Source: Bondarzewia mesenterica
Lineage: Eukaryota > Basidiomycota > Agaricomycetes > Russulales > Bondarzewiaceae
Assembly: GCA_004802705.1 (NCBI GenBank)
Contig: SGPL01000300.1
Span: forward strand, 2,659-14,188
DNA: 11,530 bases
Direction: 5' to 3'
The first letter of the stretch is position 1. Every line of letters starts with the position of its first letter. The translations under genes were made by a program, and so were the position numbers. This document shows, in pieces, positions 1 to 7,390 of the stretch. A model generated the notes under the pieces. That model worked only from the letters and a program-made list of their open reading frames with translations. It was not told where the DNA came from and did no database searches.

Positions 1-96
1 TTTAACAAACAAAATAAGCCGTGACTAATATAAATTAATATTTTAATATAAATTAAAATTTCTACCGCCGTAGGCGATAAAAAATATAAATATGAA

Positions 97-168
97 GCCG
101 GAATAGTTTAATTGGTAAAACGAATTCCTTGTAAGATTTAAATAGTGGTTCGATTCCATTTTTCGGCA
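97..168 (+). tRNA. trnT: tRNA-Thr (anticodon UGU)
   Basis: A full cloverleaf can be drawn. The acceptor stem is 97-103 with 161-167 (one G-U pair), the D stem 106-109 with 118-121, the anticodon stem 123-127 with 135-139 (one mismatch), and the T stem 144-148 with 156-160 around a TTCGATT loop. The discriminator is A168. The seven-base anticodon loop at 128-134 is CTTGTAA, giving anticodon TGT at 130-132 and therefore threonine. It is read on the + strand, ahead of the GC-rich island. Confidence 0.9.
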
Positions 169-270
169 AGTTACACCCGCCAAAGTGCTTTGCAAGAACA
201 AACGCGCAGCCGCTCCCGCCCTAGGCGAGATAAAATAATCAAAAAACAAAATAATGTTGTTAGTACCTGT

Positions 271-300
271 TATTTTTTTTGCATTAGCAAAAAAAATTAG
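271..300. repeat. T-rich/A-rich palindromic hairpin element
   Basis: Eight T followed by GC pair with GC followed by eight A around an ATTA loop, giving a 10-bp perfect stem at 273-296. Elements of the same design (T run, short GC-palindromic core, A run, often ending in ATTAG) recur near 4651-4680, 5450-5480, 8236-8275, 11172-11200 and 11351-11388. This copy cuts off the GC-rich reading frame on the minus strand. Confidence 0.7.
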
Positions 301-639
301 AGCGAAGTCTCGTAAGCGAACATGGTCCAAGCTTGAGGATGACCATTCCTCCAGGTATTTCGATAAAGTTGTATAGGTGCCTTCTTTATCGGCTTTAAGA
401 TTTATATAGACGGGGTTGGTTCCTATGTCAATGAGCATAACGGCTAAACATCGTGACTCCCGTTAGAGCTAGACAGATGCGGCGGCGGACGAGGGCAGAT
501 AGTCTGTTTGCGGGTAGAGGGAGATTGGTAAACTAATAAATCTAATCGCCACAGGTTCAACTCGCGCGTAGAGGCTCGTTTTCGTAGCCGACGTAGTGCT
601 GATTCGCTGCATTAGCTCTCCGAAGGAGAGCAAGGAAAG
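297..639 (-). pseudogene. unidentified GC-rich reading-frame remnant
   Basis: On the minus strand a single reading frame runs from about 639 to the hairpin at 271-300, with only two stops (TAG at 469-471 and TAA 6 nt downstream). The part after the stops starts at an ATG at 438-436 and encodes about 45 residues beginning MLIDIGTNPVYINLKA before entering the hairpin. Third codon positions often use C or G (CTC, GAC, ACC, CCC, GTC), unlike the A/T-ending codons of rps3 and nad4. I do not recognise the family. It may be a foreign gene fragment cut by a hairpin insertion, or a chance shadow of a structured RNA on the other strand. Confidence is low. Confidence 0.22.
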
Positions 640-680
640 TGGTTATATGCTCCACTGGGATTTAGTCTGCCCTGGGCCGC
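479..680 (+). ncRNA. candidate structured RNA in a GC-rich island
   Basis: This stretch is by eye over half G+C, in a window that is otherwise mostly A+T. It folds on paper as one branched domain. A closing stem of 8 perfect pairs joins 492-499 to 666-673 and is extended outward by 479-483 with 676-680. Inside are stems 510-513/546-549 and 522-526/539-543, a hairpin at 573-589 with a TTTT loop, a 7-bp hairpin at 615-631, and a hairpin at 638-656. I looked for RNase P RNA signatures, rRNA signatures and group I intron P, Q, R and S elements. Only loose similarity to the group I elements is present, so the class is unassigned. The strand is chosen only because the adjacent tRNA and ORF are on +. 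Confidence 0.35.
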
Positions 681-732
681 GGTTGGGGGGGTATATATCT
701 CACATTAATTGAAAAAATTGTAACACCTATAG

Positions 733-1916
733 ATGAAAATAATGAACATAAATTTAATATTTGAATGGCTATCAAATTATATTATTAGCTATAAATATAT
801 AAATTCATTTTTTGATATTTTTAGTTGGGCTATATTTATTTATATTATTATTTTAAGTGTTTTAATTTTAATTCTTGTTTATAAATTAGTTAAACTTTCT
901 AATAAAGTTAATGAAAATAAAGTTAAAGGTTTAAGTAAATTTTATGATAGATGTTTATTTGAAGATGATTATTTAAAAATTGGAGTTGCTATTATTTCAC
1001 CTTCCGTTATTTTACTTATTAAACTTTATAGTACATTACTTTTTATACAGTTTGCTATTGTTAGTTTAATTTTATTAACTATTTTTATTGCTTTAACTTC
1101 ACAAACTGTTATTGATATTTTATTTAAAGGGGTGGAATTTATTTGTAGTGTTAATGAGGCTTTTGATAATTATTTAAATATTATGCATAAACAATGGGTG
1201 AATGTAAACACTAAATTTACTAAATCTTTTGTATTTAATATTTTTGATGGAGTGGCAGGGAGATCTAAAATGAGTAATTCCACTGTATTTAATAGAGCTT
1301 ATTCTACTGGTCATAATAATGGGAATACGGATGTTAATAATGTGGAAGATAAATTAAATGGTGAGAATGTTAATAAATATGGGGAAGATACAGATAAAAA
1401 TAGTTTATCTTTAGCTAAATCTAATTCTACAATAACATTTGTAAAAGGTACAGCTAAAGGAAAATTAAGTGTTGATGTAAATAATAAAGATAATACTGTT
1501 GAAAAACCTGCTAAAATTAAATTACCTGAATTAGATGATGGGTATAATGTACACAGTGAAGTTTTGAAGAAATAATTTCTATTCTAAATAAAGAATTCTT
1601 AGAACATAGAAAAATAATTGGAGGTAAACGACAAAAAATATTTAAAGATGTAGATTTAAATGAAGAAAGTAGTGTTGAAACAGTTGAATTTAAAAATAGT
1701 TTCAAAACTCTATTAATCAATAGAGGATATTTAAATCAATGGGGTAGATTAGATTATAATGCTAAAATTAAAGTGTTAGAAATATGGTGGAATGAACAAA
1801 TTAACAGTAGTTTAGACAAACGAAGCGAAATATTTACAGATCAATCTGTATTTTACCCTAATTTTTTTTTGCTAAAGCAACAACGGCTTATAAAATTTGA
1901 TCTCAAATTTTATTAG
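733..1916 (+). CDS. hypothetical membrane protein, frame broken near 1573
   Basis: The ATG at 733 opens a 280-codon frame ending with TAA at 1573-1575. Reading on from 1572 in the next frame continues a plausible protein for about 110 more codons, so one base is probably missing in the A run at 1570-1575. The N-terminal half is strongly hydrophobic, with helices around residues 30-53, 83-101 and 103-125. Residues about 170-270 are polar and rich in Asn, Asp, Lys and Ser. The extension holds a segment reading NRGYLNQWGRLDYNAKIKVL. The frame ends at 1914-1916 inside a hairpin repeat, so the true C-terminus may be lost. I do not recognise the family. Its place beside plasmid RNA polymerase debris suggests a plasmid-derived accessory protein, which is inference. 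Confidence 0.6.
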
Positions 1917-1918
1917 CC
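1885..1918. repeat. AT-rich palindromic hairpin element (GGCT...AGCC)
   Basis: A 16-nt arm at 1885-1900 pairs with 1903-1918 across a 2-nt loop, with one mismatch. The copy at 4586-4619 has the same arms in the reverse orientation, with the mismatch on the other side, as expected for a hairpin unit that inverted or inserted in both orientations. It lies at the broken end of the preceding membrane-protein gene. A GC-rich tail (1919-1945, with GGCGAGGCGGAGCC) follows. Confidence 0.7.
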
Positions 1919-2033
1919 AGCCGAAGGCGAGGCGGAGCCAAAAAAAAGGCGAGAAATTAATAATATACTTAATTTAAAAAGCGCGGAGCGCAGAAAAAGT
2001 AACTCATAAAACAAAACAAGTTAGAGTAGAAAA

Positions 2034-2597
2034 ATGGATTATGGTAGTAGTAATAATATAATTAACTTAGAGGGTTCTAAACTTTATCAAGAGTTCCTTC
2101 AAAAATACTTATTACATGCTGATGAACCTTTCCAATTCATTTCTGTTTATTTTGCTATTAAAGAAGTTGTTATTAAAAATAATCATAATATTAGTTTACC
2201 TATTTTATTTGATGCTAGTTGTAGTGGAGTTCAACATTTAGCTAGTTTAGCTAATGATTTAACTATTGCTAAAATGGTTAACGTTGTAAGTAGCGAAGAT
2301 AGTAGAAATGATTTTTATAGTTTAGCTGCAGATCATGTTAGAGATTATATCCTTAATATTATACCTAATAATAAAATTAGTGAAGATGTTAAAAATAAAT
2401 TAATGAAAATTAAAGTGAATAGATCTATATTAAAAATACCGGTTATGACTATTTCTTATAATGTTGGTTTAGCACATATGGGTAAAGATTTATTAAATAA
2501 AATGGGAAGGTTAGTTTATCGCTCCCGCCTTTGGCTAATAAAATTTTGCGCTAATAAATTTTTATATATAAAAATTTATAAGGCTCAAATTTTATAA
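2034..2597 (+). pseudogene. rpo: T7-type RNA polymerase fragment (linear-plasmid rpo)
   Basis: The fragment covers the catalytic centre of a single-subunit phage-type RNA polymerase, as carried by fungal linear mitochondrial plasmids. Motif A is seen as LPILFDASCSGVQHLASLA, with the metal-binding Asp in FDAS. Motif B is seen as NRSILKIPVMTISYNVG, with the Lys and Tyr of the nucleotide-binding helix. Motif C (HDS) and the C-terminal palm are missing. After about 2515 the frame runs through hairpin repeat sequence to TAA at 2595-2597. The N-terminal domain is also absent. A different frame just upstream (about 2000-2034) still reads as polymerase-like, so the A run at 2029-2033 may hold a frameshift. 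A full enzyme is usually several times longer, so this is a remnant. Its sense strand points at the left inverted-repeat arm. Confidence 0.85.
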
Positions 2598-2599
2598 CT

Positions 2600-2951
2600 T
2601 TTATTTTGTTTTTAAACAAAAAAACGCCTTTGTGGCTACGCAAGAAGGAGCTAGAAGCAAAAAAACAAAATTAGAAGCAAATCCTTTTTTCAAAAATCTT
2701 ATAATAATATAATTAAATATAATAAAATAAAGATAGTTTATAAATTTTGTTCATTTATAAAAGTAGAAAGTATTATTTTAAATAATTACTTATCTGAATT
2801 GATATTAAAATTTATAATATAAATTTATAAATTTATATTTAAACAAAATTTTGCCTAAAATCACTTTATAGATGATTAATAAAATTTTGGAATTTTAAAT
2901 TATCACTAAATTCGCGTGTAATTTAGCTTTGTCACATTAACTTTACAATAT
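2600..2951. repeat. left arm of large inverted repeat
   Basis: This arm matches the reverse complement of about 7075-7390 over nearly its whole length. Long identical blocks include the segment around 2620-2660 (CTTTGTGGCTACGCAAGAAG), the AT-rich block at 2720-2750, the TTTGCCTAA block near 2850, and the inner end GTCACATTAACTTTACAATA at 2931-2950. The arms differ by scattered substitutions, by 1-nt indels, and by about 30 extra nt here around 2660-2692. The inner edge lies 18 nt before the rps3 start codon. Terminal inverted repeats of this size are typical of linear mitochondrial plasmids, but here they are internal. Confidence 0.9.
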
Positions 2952-2969
2952 AAATATTTTAAAAAATTC

Positions 2970-4206
2970 ATGAACAAATTATTAAATAATTCAATAAACA
3001 AAACAGGCAATGCCGTCCAATTAAGTCCTTTAATTGTGGAACCTTTATTAAAAAACACCATTTCTTCAAATTTAACTGATTATTCCTTAGAATCTATCTT
3101 AAAATCACACAATACAATAGACACTAAAAAAAGTTATATCTAAGAAACAATTTAAAAATAATATAAAAACAATAGTAGAAAAAAATAATAATCTAATAGA
3201 AAATTTTAATTCTACAATGATTACTAAATTTCAAAACATATTAAATTTAAAGAAATTAGGGGTAAGCCCTGAATCTATTAATCGAAATCTTAACCAAAAT
3301 TTATCTCTGTCGCTCAATACTAATAATAAAAATTCTAATAAAACAATAGAATTCCAATTAAACAAAAAAAAGGGCTATAGAACATAATAATAATATATTC
3401 AATTATTCATATAATAATACAAGCGCGTACGCGACAAATTTAAGTGATACAAAAATAACAGAAAAATCATTTATACTGAATAAGAGTAAATACATAAAAT
3501 CAATAAGTCTTTTTAACTCAGATGTAGCTGGTTATAATACTATTGTTTATAGTTTTAATAAGAAAAATAATCCGCGCAGCGAGAAAATAAAAAATATTTA
3601 TTCTATTTTAGAATCTTCCTTTTTAGCTATGTCTAGTCTAATTAGTAAACCTGTATTTTTTATAACACCTATTAAAATAAAAATACAATTATTTTTTTTA
3701 TTGATATCCTTTAAAAAAAAAAATATAAAAAATCTAATTTTTTTTTCTAAATTTTTAATCTTAAACCAAAATAAATTAGAATATTTAGTTAATAATTTAA
3801 GTAAACTAATTAATAAACCTGTAGAACTTGAATTAATTAGATTATATTATCCACATTATGATAGTAATATCTTAGCTAATCTTATTGGATTAATTAGTAA
3901 TATTATTAAATTTAGATTTATTAAAAAAAAGATTATTTATGGTTGCCAAAATTAAAAATCCTACAAGAATGACTAAAAAAAATAAGTAATACTATTATTC
4001 CTTCTTTCATATCTGGTCTTAAATTAAAATTAGCTGGTCGTATCTTAACACAAAGAACAAAACTACGAGTAAAAGCTAAAACAATTCAAAGAGGTAGTTT
4101 AGCTAGAGGAAAAGCTAATCTAGTTACATCATCTAGATTTACTAATAAAAATAAAAGAGGAGCCTTTAGTATAACTGTAACAACAGGTCATTTATTAGTA
4201 GAATAA
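2970..4206 (+). CDS. rps3: mitochondrial ribosomal protein S3 (several frame breaks)
   Basis: The gene encodes the small-subunit ribosomal protein S3 (Var1/uS3 family) of the mitochondrial ribosome. The C-terminal part is diagnostic: KTIQRGSLARGKANLV followed by SSRFTNKNKRGAFSITVTTG, ending with TAA at 4204-4206. Upstream, NKPVELELIRLYYPHYDSN is the usual fungal Rps3 segment. The start chosen is ATG 2970, just inside the left repeat arm. Total length is about 410 codons, normal for a free-standing fungal rps3. The frame must shift in four A runs: about 3126-3132, 3364-3373, 3924-3931 and 3976-3983. All are homopolymers, so sequencing error is the simplest explanation. The N-terminal half is Asn/Lys-rich and poorly conserved, as is usual. 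Two GC-rich bits (near 3423-3433 and 3572-3582) resemble the window's short repeats but keep the frame. Confidence 0.9.
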
Positions 4207-4320
4207 TATTTTTTGGGCTCCTTATTTTGTTTGTTTAAACGGCGGATGCGCTACCGCAACAAAATTAGTGCAATAACACAGAATTTTTAGAATAACTTAT
4301 TATTTATTTGTCCCGCGTAC

Positions 4321-4354
4321 GCTTTATAAAATTTGATATAAAATTTTATTAAGC
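4321..4354. repeat. AT-rich palindromic hairpin element
   Basis: GCTTTATAAAATTT pairs with AAATTTTATTAAGC across a short loop with one mismatch. It belongs to the same family as 1885-1918 and 4586-4619, but has a different loop and outer end. Confidence 0.6.
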
Positions 4355-4585
4355 TACGCGAGGGAAAAAAGATTATTATAATTTTGATATAAATATATTT
4401 CTCTTTCGCCTTCGGCGTTTGTTTGTTTAAACAAAAAAAACGCCTTTGGCGCTAGGAGCGGCTCCGCGGACCTAATTTTGTTCGCAGAGCGAGCGTAGCG
4501 GGTTTAACCGCGTAGCGAAAAAAACAAAGGCGGAGCCATAAACGCGACTAATTCATTTGTATGTTGTTATTTTTTTCGCTGCGCT

Positions 4586-4619
4586 GGCTAATAAAATTTG
4601 ATCTCAAATTTTATAAGCC
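4586..4619. repeat. AT-rich palindromic hairpin element (inverted copy)
   Basis: Arm 4586-4601 pairs with 4604-4619 across a TC loop. It is the reverse-complement version of the element at 1885-1918, apart from the loop. Confidence 0.7.
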
Positions 4620-4637
4620 GTTTGGACAAAACTCCGC

Positions 4638-4692
4638 ACTCCTTGCTCCTATTTTTTTTGCATTAGCCAAAAAAAAATTAGAAAATTAGGCG
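4638..4692. repeat. about 55-bp dispersed direct repeat, copy 1
   Basis: The block starts ACTCCTTGCTCCTATTTTTT, continues through a GCATTAGC hairpin core and an A run, and ends near TTAGG. It recurs at 11160-11213 with small changes. The hairpin part is at 4651-4680. Confidence 0.65.
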
Positions 4693-4860
4693 GGGGCCCG
4701 GCCCTTATCAAATTTGCCGCGTACGCGATAAAATTTTATTAGCGTAGCGAAAAAATGAATAAGTAGGCGAGTAAAATTAATTTTTAAATTTTGTTTTTTT
4801 AATTATAAAGTTTAAGTAATTTTGCTATAGTATCTCATAGTAATTACACTCCTCGATATA

Positions 4861-4943
4861 AATAAATAATAAATAATAAATAATAAATAATAAATAATAA
4901 ATAATAAATAATAAATAATAAATAATAAATAATAAATAATAAA
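4861..4943. repeat. 7-bp minisatellite, about 11.9 copies
   Basis: The unit AATAAAT is repeated in tandem without interruption from 4861 to 4943 (11 full units plus 6 nt), then ends abruptly at a C run. It is noncoding and likely to vary in length through replication slippage. Confidence 0.95.
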
Positions 4944-4953
4944 CCCCCTACAA

Positions 4954-4983
4954 TGGGATATTCTGGCTCTTGTTTACGCTAAT
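4954..4983. repeat. 30-bp dispersed direct repeat, copy 1
   Basis: The segment contains GGATATTCTGG and CTCTTGTTTACGCTAAT. It is repeated in the same orientation at 5548-5577 with three differences. The function is unknown. Confidence 0.7.
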
Positions 4984-5020
4984 TCTTTTCTATTAAACTT
5001 TTGGCTTATTTACGATCTAA

Positions 5021-5191
5021 ATCGAATATTTTGATGAAATTGGAGATATGGGATGACATTGGATACTCTTTAGATTTTTTGCTACTAGAATCAACTTACA
5101 ATTTTATGGCGCAGCAAATATTCTTTTAGGTGTTTTATCAAATTATAGTGTACCTTACACAATTTTTTATTTTAATTCTTTAAGTTTTTAA
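5021..5191 (+). other. short code-4 reading frame, unidentified
   Basis: With UGA read as Trp, a 56-codon frame without an obvious start runs from 5021 to TAA 5189-5191. It includes FRFFATRINLQFYGAANILL and is hydrophobic towards its end. I cannot assign it. It may be a gene remnant between repeat copies or chance. Confidence 0.15.
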
Positions 5192-5291
5192 CCATTCCCA
5201 TTTGGTTTTTTTAACACTTAAACACACTTTATTTATATAATTCAAAGAGGATTGATAGAAATTTACCTTATTTGGTATAATTTATAACTTT

Positions 5292-5329
5292 TAATTGGGA
5301 GAAAATCAAATTTTGGGGTGTTATTTTTA
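5292..5329. repeat. about 38-bp dispersed repeat, copy 1
   Basis: The pattern is AATTGGkAGAAAAT, then an AT stretch, then TTTTGGGGTGTTATTTT. Related copies in the same orientation lie at 5620-5656 and 5672-5709. Confidence 0.55.
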
Positions 5330-5477
5330 CTCCAAACCGAGCTGGGTGAGCGTGTTAAAACAAGGGCGGAGCCAGCCAAAGGCGTTTTATTTTATCACCG
5401 CGGTTCAAATATTTTGTATTTTTATCTGGCGTACCCCGCCCCCCTAATTTTTGTTGTTGCTATAGCAAAAAAAAATA

Positions 5478-5516
5478 AGCCCTTTATAAAATTTGATATA
5501 TAAAAATTTATTAGGC
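5478..5516. repeat. AT-rich palindromic hairpin element
   Basis: AGCC then CTTTATAAAATTT, a short ATAT loop, then AAATTTATTAGGCCT form an imperfect inverted repeat of the same family as 4321-4354. A T-run/GCTATAGC/A-run hairpin sits immediately before it (about 5445-5478). Confidence 0.55.
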
Positions 5517-5547
5517 CTACGAGGGGAGGAAGGGGCGGCGGAAGAAA

Positions 5548-5577
5548 TGGTATATTCTGGATCTTGTTTACGCTAAT
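5548..5577. repeat. 30-bp dispersed direct repeat, copy 2
   Basis: Second copy of the element at 4954-4983. It is followed by different sequence, so only about 30 bp are shared. Confidence 0.7.
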
Positions 5578-5619
5578 AATTTTACTATTTTTAACAATCT
5601 TTGGTAGAGTTGATAATTA

Positions 5620-5709
5620 AAATTGGTAGAAAATAACGGATTTTAGGGTTATTTGGAATCGGTAATGATTATAATTGGTAGAAAATCAGAAATTTTGAGG
5701 TTATTTTCA
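5620..5709. repeat. two neighbouring copies of the 38-bp repeat
   Basis: Copies at 5620-5656 and 5672-5709 both contain AATTGGTAGAAAAT, then a T-rich part, then GGTTATTT. They are spaced 52 nt apart and match the copy at 5292-5329. No gene is visible in this stretch. Confidence 0.55.
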
Positions 5710-6042
5710 AACAGATTTACAAATGAATATTTCTGTTAAAATAACTATTTCTTGGCCTTGGCGCTTTTAAATTTATAACGCTCCGCACTAAAATGTTTCA
5801 AAACCCGCGCCCTTGCTCTCCTTCTTGCGAAGCCAGAGCTAGGAAAATCTGTTTATAAACCCTAAAATGTTTAAAAAACTGATAAATATAAAGGTGGTGT
5901 AATTTTTTTATTATTAAAATTTTTCTCCGAAGGTGTGTAAAATAGCTTCGCTCTAATTTTTTGTTGTCGCTTACGCTTGCGTAGCCAATAAAGCAAAACA
6001 AAGGCTCCGCCAAACAAAGCCGCTCCAAAATACGTGTAAATA
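5710..6042. other. spacer with short repeats
   Basis: No gene is supported. The minus-strand reading frames that cross it are made of repeat sequence and lie downstream of the stop of the membrane-protein gene. The notable content is the exact 26-bp block at 5780-5805, which recurs inverted at 7442-7467, and GGAGCC/GCTCCGC motifs near 6000-6030. Confidence 0.5.
5780..5805. repeat. exact 26-bp inverted repeat, inner copy
   Basis: The block starts GCTCCGCACTAAAATG and ends TTTCAAAACC. Its perfect reverse complement is at 7442-7467, just outside the right inverted-repeat arm. Confidence 0.85.
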
Positions 6043-7054
6043 CTATATATTAGCCGCAATTGTGTATAGACATACTTTTGATAAGAATATAGAACCCAGT
6101 AAACAAACACAACATCAAGGTATAAGAATCTTTGTAGATTTAGACCAAATGTCGATATAACGTTTTAAAAATCATCCCAATACTCTTCCAAATTTATTCT
6201 GAGGTAAATATTTAGTATAGTTTAATTTTAGTAAATTAGAAACTATAAAAATATTTATTAAAAATTGATGCAAAAATAATTTCGTAATTAACTAATTGAT
6301 TCATTTGAGCTAACATGTCTAAAGGAAAATCAGTTAATACATTGTTTAAGTGGTCAGTTATAGAATCTGAGAAAATTTTATCAACAAATTTTTTTGGTTA
6401 TATTGTTATCTTTGTTTAAGTTCTTAGACATTATAAGTGTTCCAGTTTGAACTAAAGCCATACCACTTAAACCAGCGGCAAGTTTTGTTACTGGACTACC
6501 TGGGATTTGTCTTGCTATTTTCCATCCTAGTGCTGCACCGCCTGCAGAGGATCCTGCCGCTGCCAAGTTATTTACTCCCNCGCTAGACACTTTTACATTG
6601 AATCTAGGGTGATTTATGGTTAAAGAACTATTTTTTAAATCTGTATTGTTATTGATATTTACACCTTTGCCCTTGTCATTATTAGAGGCAGAATTGTCGG
6701 TAGAGCTAGAAGAGCTAGATGATCCTTCTGAAGTTGAAGAGTTTGTGGCTCCGCCGTTTTCATCAAAAAAAATTGCTTAAATTATTAAGTTTTTCTAGCT
6801 CATCAAAGGCTTTAACCATTGGGGAATCATCAAAAATAAATAAGATAGATAAATCTAATCCAAATCAGGTTAATAAGCTAAAAATAGAGAAAAAAAAATA
6901 CAAATAAAATAAGGGACATAGAAAAATAAGAAAGATTAGTAAATGAAAAATAATATTTTTTAAATGTAGAACCCAAATAATTTTGTTTAACTATAGTATC
7001 AAATAGTATTGCAAGAGTAAAAGAGATTAAGAAGAGTAGTTTAAGTGTAATCAT
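6043..7054 (-). CDS. hypothetical membrane protein with Gly/Ala-rich segment, frame broken
   Basis: The gene is read on the minus strand from ATG 7054-7052, just inside the right repeat arm, to TAG 6045-6043, about 335 codons with UGA as Trp. Hydrophobic helices lie at about residues 3-21 (LKLLFLISFTLAILF), about 42-66, and near the C-terminus (ILIPWCCVCLLGSIFLS). A Ser/Asn-rich linker follows the N-terminal helices. It leads to a glycine/alanine-rich, helix-like segment (AAAGSSAGGAALGWKIA then GLSGMALVQTG) and a C-terminal KFGRVLGWFLKRYIDIWSKS motif. The frame must shift four times: at 6890-6898 (nine A), 6765-6772 (eight A), 6389-6395 (seven T) and about 6247-6251. Codon 6579-6581 contains an N. 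I do not recognise the family by name. The architecture suggests an accessory mitochondrial membrane protein, possibly plasmid-borne. It converges on rps3. Confidence 0.55.
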
Positions 7055-7074
7055 AAATTAAATAAGTAAATTAT

Positions 7075-7390
7075 ATATTGTAAAGTTAATGTGACAAAGC
7101 TAAATTAAACGTGAATTTAGTGATGATTAAAACTCCAAAATTTTATTGATCATCTATAAAGTGATCTTAGGCAAAATTTTGTTTAAATATAAATTTATAA
7201 ATTTATATTATAAATTGTAAGATCAATTCAGATAAGTAATTATTAAAAATAATACTTCTACTTTTATAAAAGAACAAAATTTATAAACTATCTTTATTTT
7301 ATTATATTTTATTATATTATTATAAGATTTTGCTTCTAGCTCCTTCTTGCGTAGCCACAAAGGCGTGTGTTTAAAAACAAAAAAAAATAA
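7075..7390. repeat. right arm of large inverted repeat
   Basis: This is the reverse complement of 2600-2951, with scattered substitutions, and lacks about 30 nt present in the left arm. The inner end TATTGTAAAGTTAATGTGAC (7077-7096) mirrors the left inner end. It lies about 20 nt before the start codon of the minus-strand membrane-protein gene and so supplies that gene's 5' leader. The outer end merges into TTTAAAAACAAA and AAATAAA repeats. Confidence 0.9.

Larger units (their letters stand above)
4207..4860. other. repeat-rich spacer after rps3
   Basis: No gene is recognisable here. The stretch is a mosaic of short elements: TTTGTTTAAACAAA palindromes (near 4425), GGCGGAGCC and GCTCCGC motifs, CGCGTACGC motifs (near 4315 and 4720), and the hairpins at 4321-4354, 4586-4619 and 4651-4680. 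It separates two convergent genes. Confidence 0.6.

Noticed and set aside
440..720. RNase P RNA or rRNA fragment
   Set aside because: GGAAAGT near 634 recalls conserved region I of RNase P RNA, but no partner conserved region V follows, and no universal rRNA motifs are present.
1517..1720. Minus-strand open frame of 67 codons
   Set aside because: It lies opposite the continuation of the ORF that starts at 733, which has better protein character.
4861..4943. CRISPR-like array
   Set aside because: It is a tandem 7-bp repeat with no spacers.
5318..5503. Plus-strand frame of 61 codons
   Set aside because: It is built from GGCGGAGCC, T-run hairpin and AT-hairpin repeats and has no domain.
5798..6110. 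Two overlapping minus-strand frames of 76 and 79 codons
   Set aside because: They cover repeat sequence and the out-of-frame tail of the membrane-protein gene.
6719..6907. Plus-strand frame of 62 codons
   Set aside because: It is a shadow of the minus-strand membrane-protein gene.
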